NCBI GenBank assembly: GCA_023393115.1 | Contig: JAEWMS010000069.1 | Span: 1-5,886, forward strand | DNA: 5,886 bases | From: Bacillota bacterium | GTDB taxonomy: Bacteria; Bacillota; Clostridia; Acetivibrionales; DSM-1351 | Direction of reading: 5' to 3' | In this document: piece by piece, positions 5,767 through 5,886 of the stretch | Numbering within the stretch: position 1 is the first letter of the stretch | How the letters are laid out: each line of letters opens with the position of its first letter | Translations under genes and position numbers: made by a program | The notes under the pieces: generated by a model | What the model was told of the DNA's origin: nothing | The model's database searches: none | Seen by the model: the letters and a program-made list of their open reading frames with translations, nothing else

Positions 5767-5786
5767 TATAATGCAAATGCATTATA
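5767..5786 (-). promoter_or_regulatory. Perfect palindrome, likely Fic operator overlapping a -10 element
   Basis: TATAATGCA (5767-5775) and TGCATTATA (5778-5786) are perfect 9-bp inverted arms around AA. On the minus strand the distal arm reads TATAAT (5786-5781), a consensus -10 element, though no good -35 lies at the right distance. A third near-identical half-site, TATAATGTA, lies at 5813-5821. The site begins 13 bases upstream of the start codon of a protein with a DNA-binding domain, so self-repression is a natural inference. Confidence 0.6.
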
Positions 5787-5802
5787 TTTTATTCCTTTCT
5801 TC

Positions 5803-5886
5803 TTAAATTTTATATAATGTACTCAGACGCTGTGGTTTAGTTTGATCACCTATAGCTTTGACTATTTCTTTTGAGGCTCTAACCAC
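5803..5886 (-). CDS. Possible 3' end of an unidentified minus-strand gene
   Basis: Read on the minus strand from the window edge, 27 codons stay open and end in TAA at 5805-5803, giving VVRASKEIVKAIGDQ then TKPQRLSTLYKI. The residue mix is protein-like (charged, Lys-rich end) but I recognise no family. If real, it lies upstream of fic on the same strand, 48 bases away, with the palindrome between them, and fic could be read through from it. A frame this short can also be open by chance. Confidence 0.35.
   Translation of the reverse strand: MVRASKEIVKAIGDQTKPQRLSTLYKI

Noticed and set aside
5393..5806. 137-codon plus-strand ORF opposite the start of fic
   Set aside because: It is the complement of a well-supported Fic coding region, with no ribosome site or recognisable domain.
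1..5886. CRISPR array or regularly spaced long repeats
   Set aside because: No repeat longer than about 10 bases recurs at regular spacing anywhere in the window.

Overview
The window looks like a low-GC Firmicutes chromosome, most likely a clostridial-class organism. The evidence is an AT-rich background, strong Shine-Dalgarno sites (GGAGGT, AAGGGAG), sigma-A-type promoter elements, and a tmRNA with a TTCGA T-loop and encoded CCA. I cannot name a genus.

Layout. Positions 1-278 are the 3' part of ssrA (tmRNA), closed by a hairpin terminator at 296-329. After an AT-rich spacer comes a plus-strand gene (683-1150) for a small stand-alone protein resembling the GyrI-like/AraC effector-binding domain. 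A gene-poor stretch with several hairpins follows (1286-1409). A good promoter (1565-1593) then drives a tight two-gene operon. Its first gene is a MazG/dCTPase-like nucleotide pyrophosphohydrolase (1641-2024). Its second is an 802-residue protein (2028-4436) that appears to fuse a PD-(D/E)XK nuclease, a DUF2075/SF1-type helicase and a LexA/UmuD-like S24 peptidase domain. Right after that stop codon lies a diverged second piece of tmRNA sequence (about 4462-4563). On the minus strand, a more GC-rich Fic-domain protein with an N-terminal DNA-binding domain occupies 4837-5754. Upstream of it is a 20-bp palindrome, and then possibly the 3' end of another minus-strand gene (5803-5886).

How it may fit together. 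ssrA is a common insertion point for genomic islands. The cargo lies between an apparently intact ssrA 3' end and a second tmRNA-derived fragment, which is the picture of accessory DNA parked behind ssrA. No integrase is visible. The most interesting unit is the operon at 1641-4436: a nucleotide-hydrolysing enzyme translationally coupled to a nuclease-helicase that carries an SOS-type protease fold. I infer a stress-triggered or anti-phage system, but function is not proven by sequence. The position where LexA-family proteins have the Ala-Gly or Cys-Gly self-cleavage bond appears to read Ala-Thr here, while the Ser-Lys dyad is kept. The Fic gene appears to be a separate unit that could repress itself through the palindrome.
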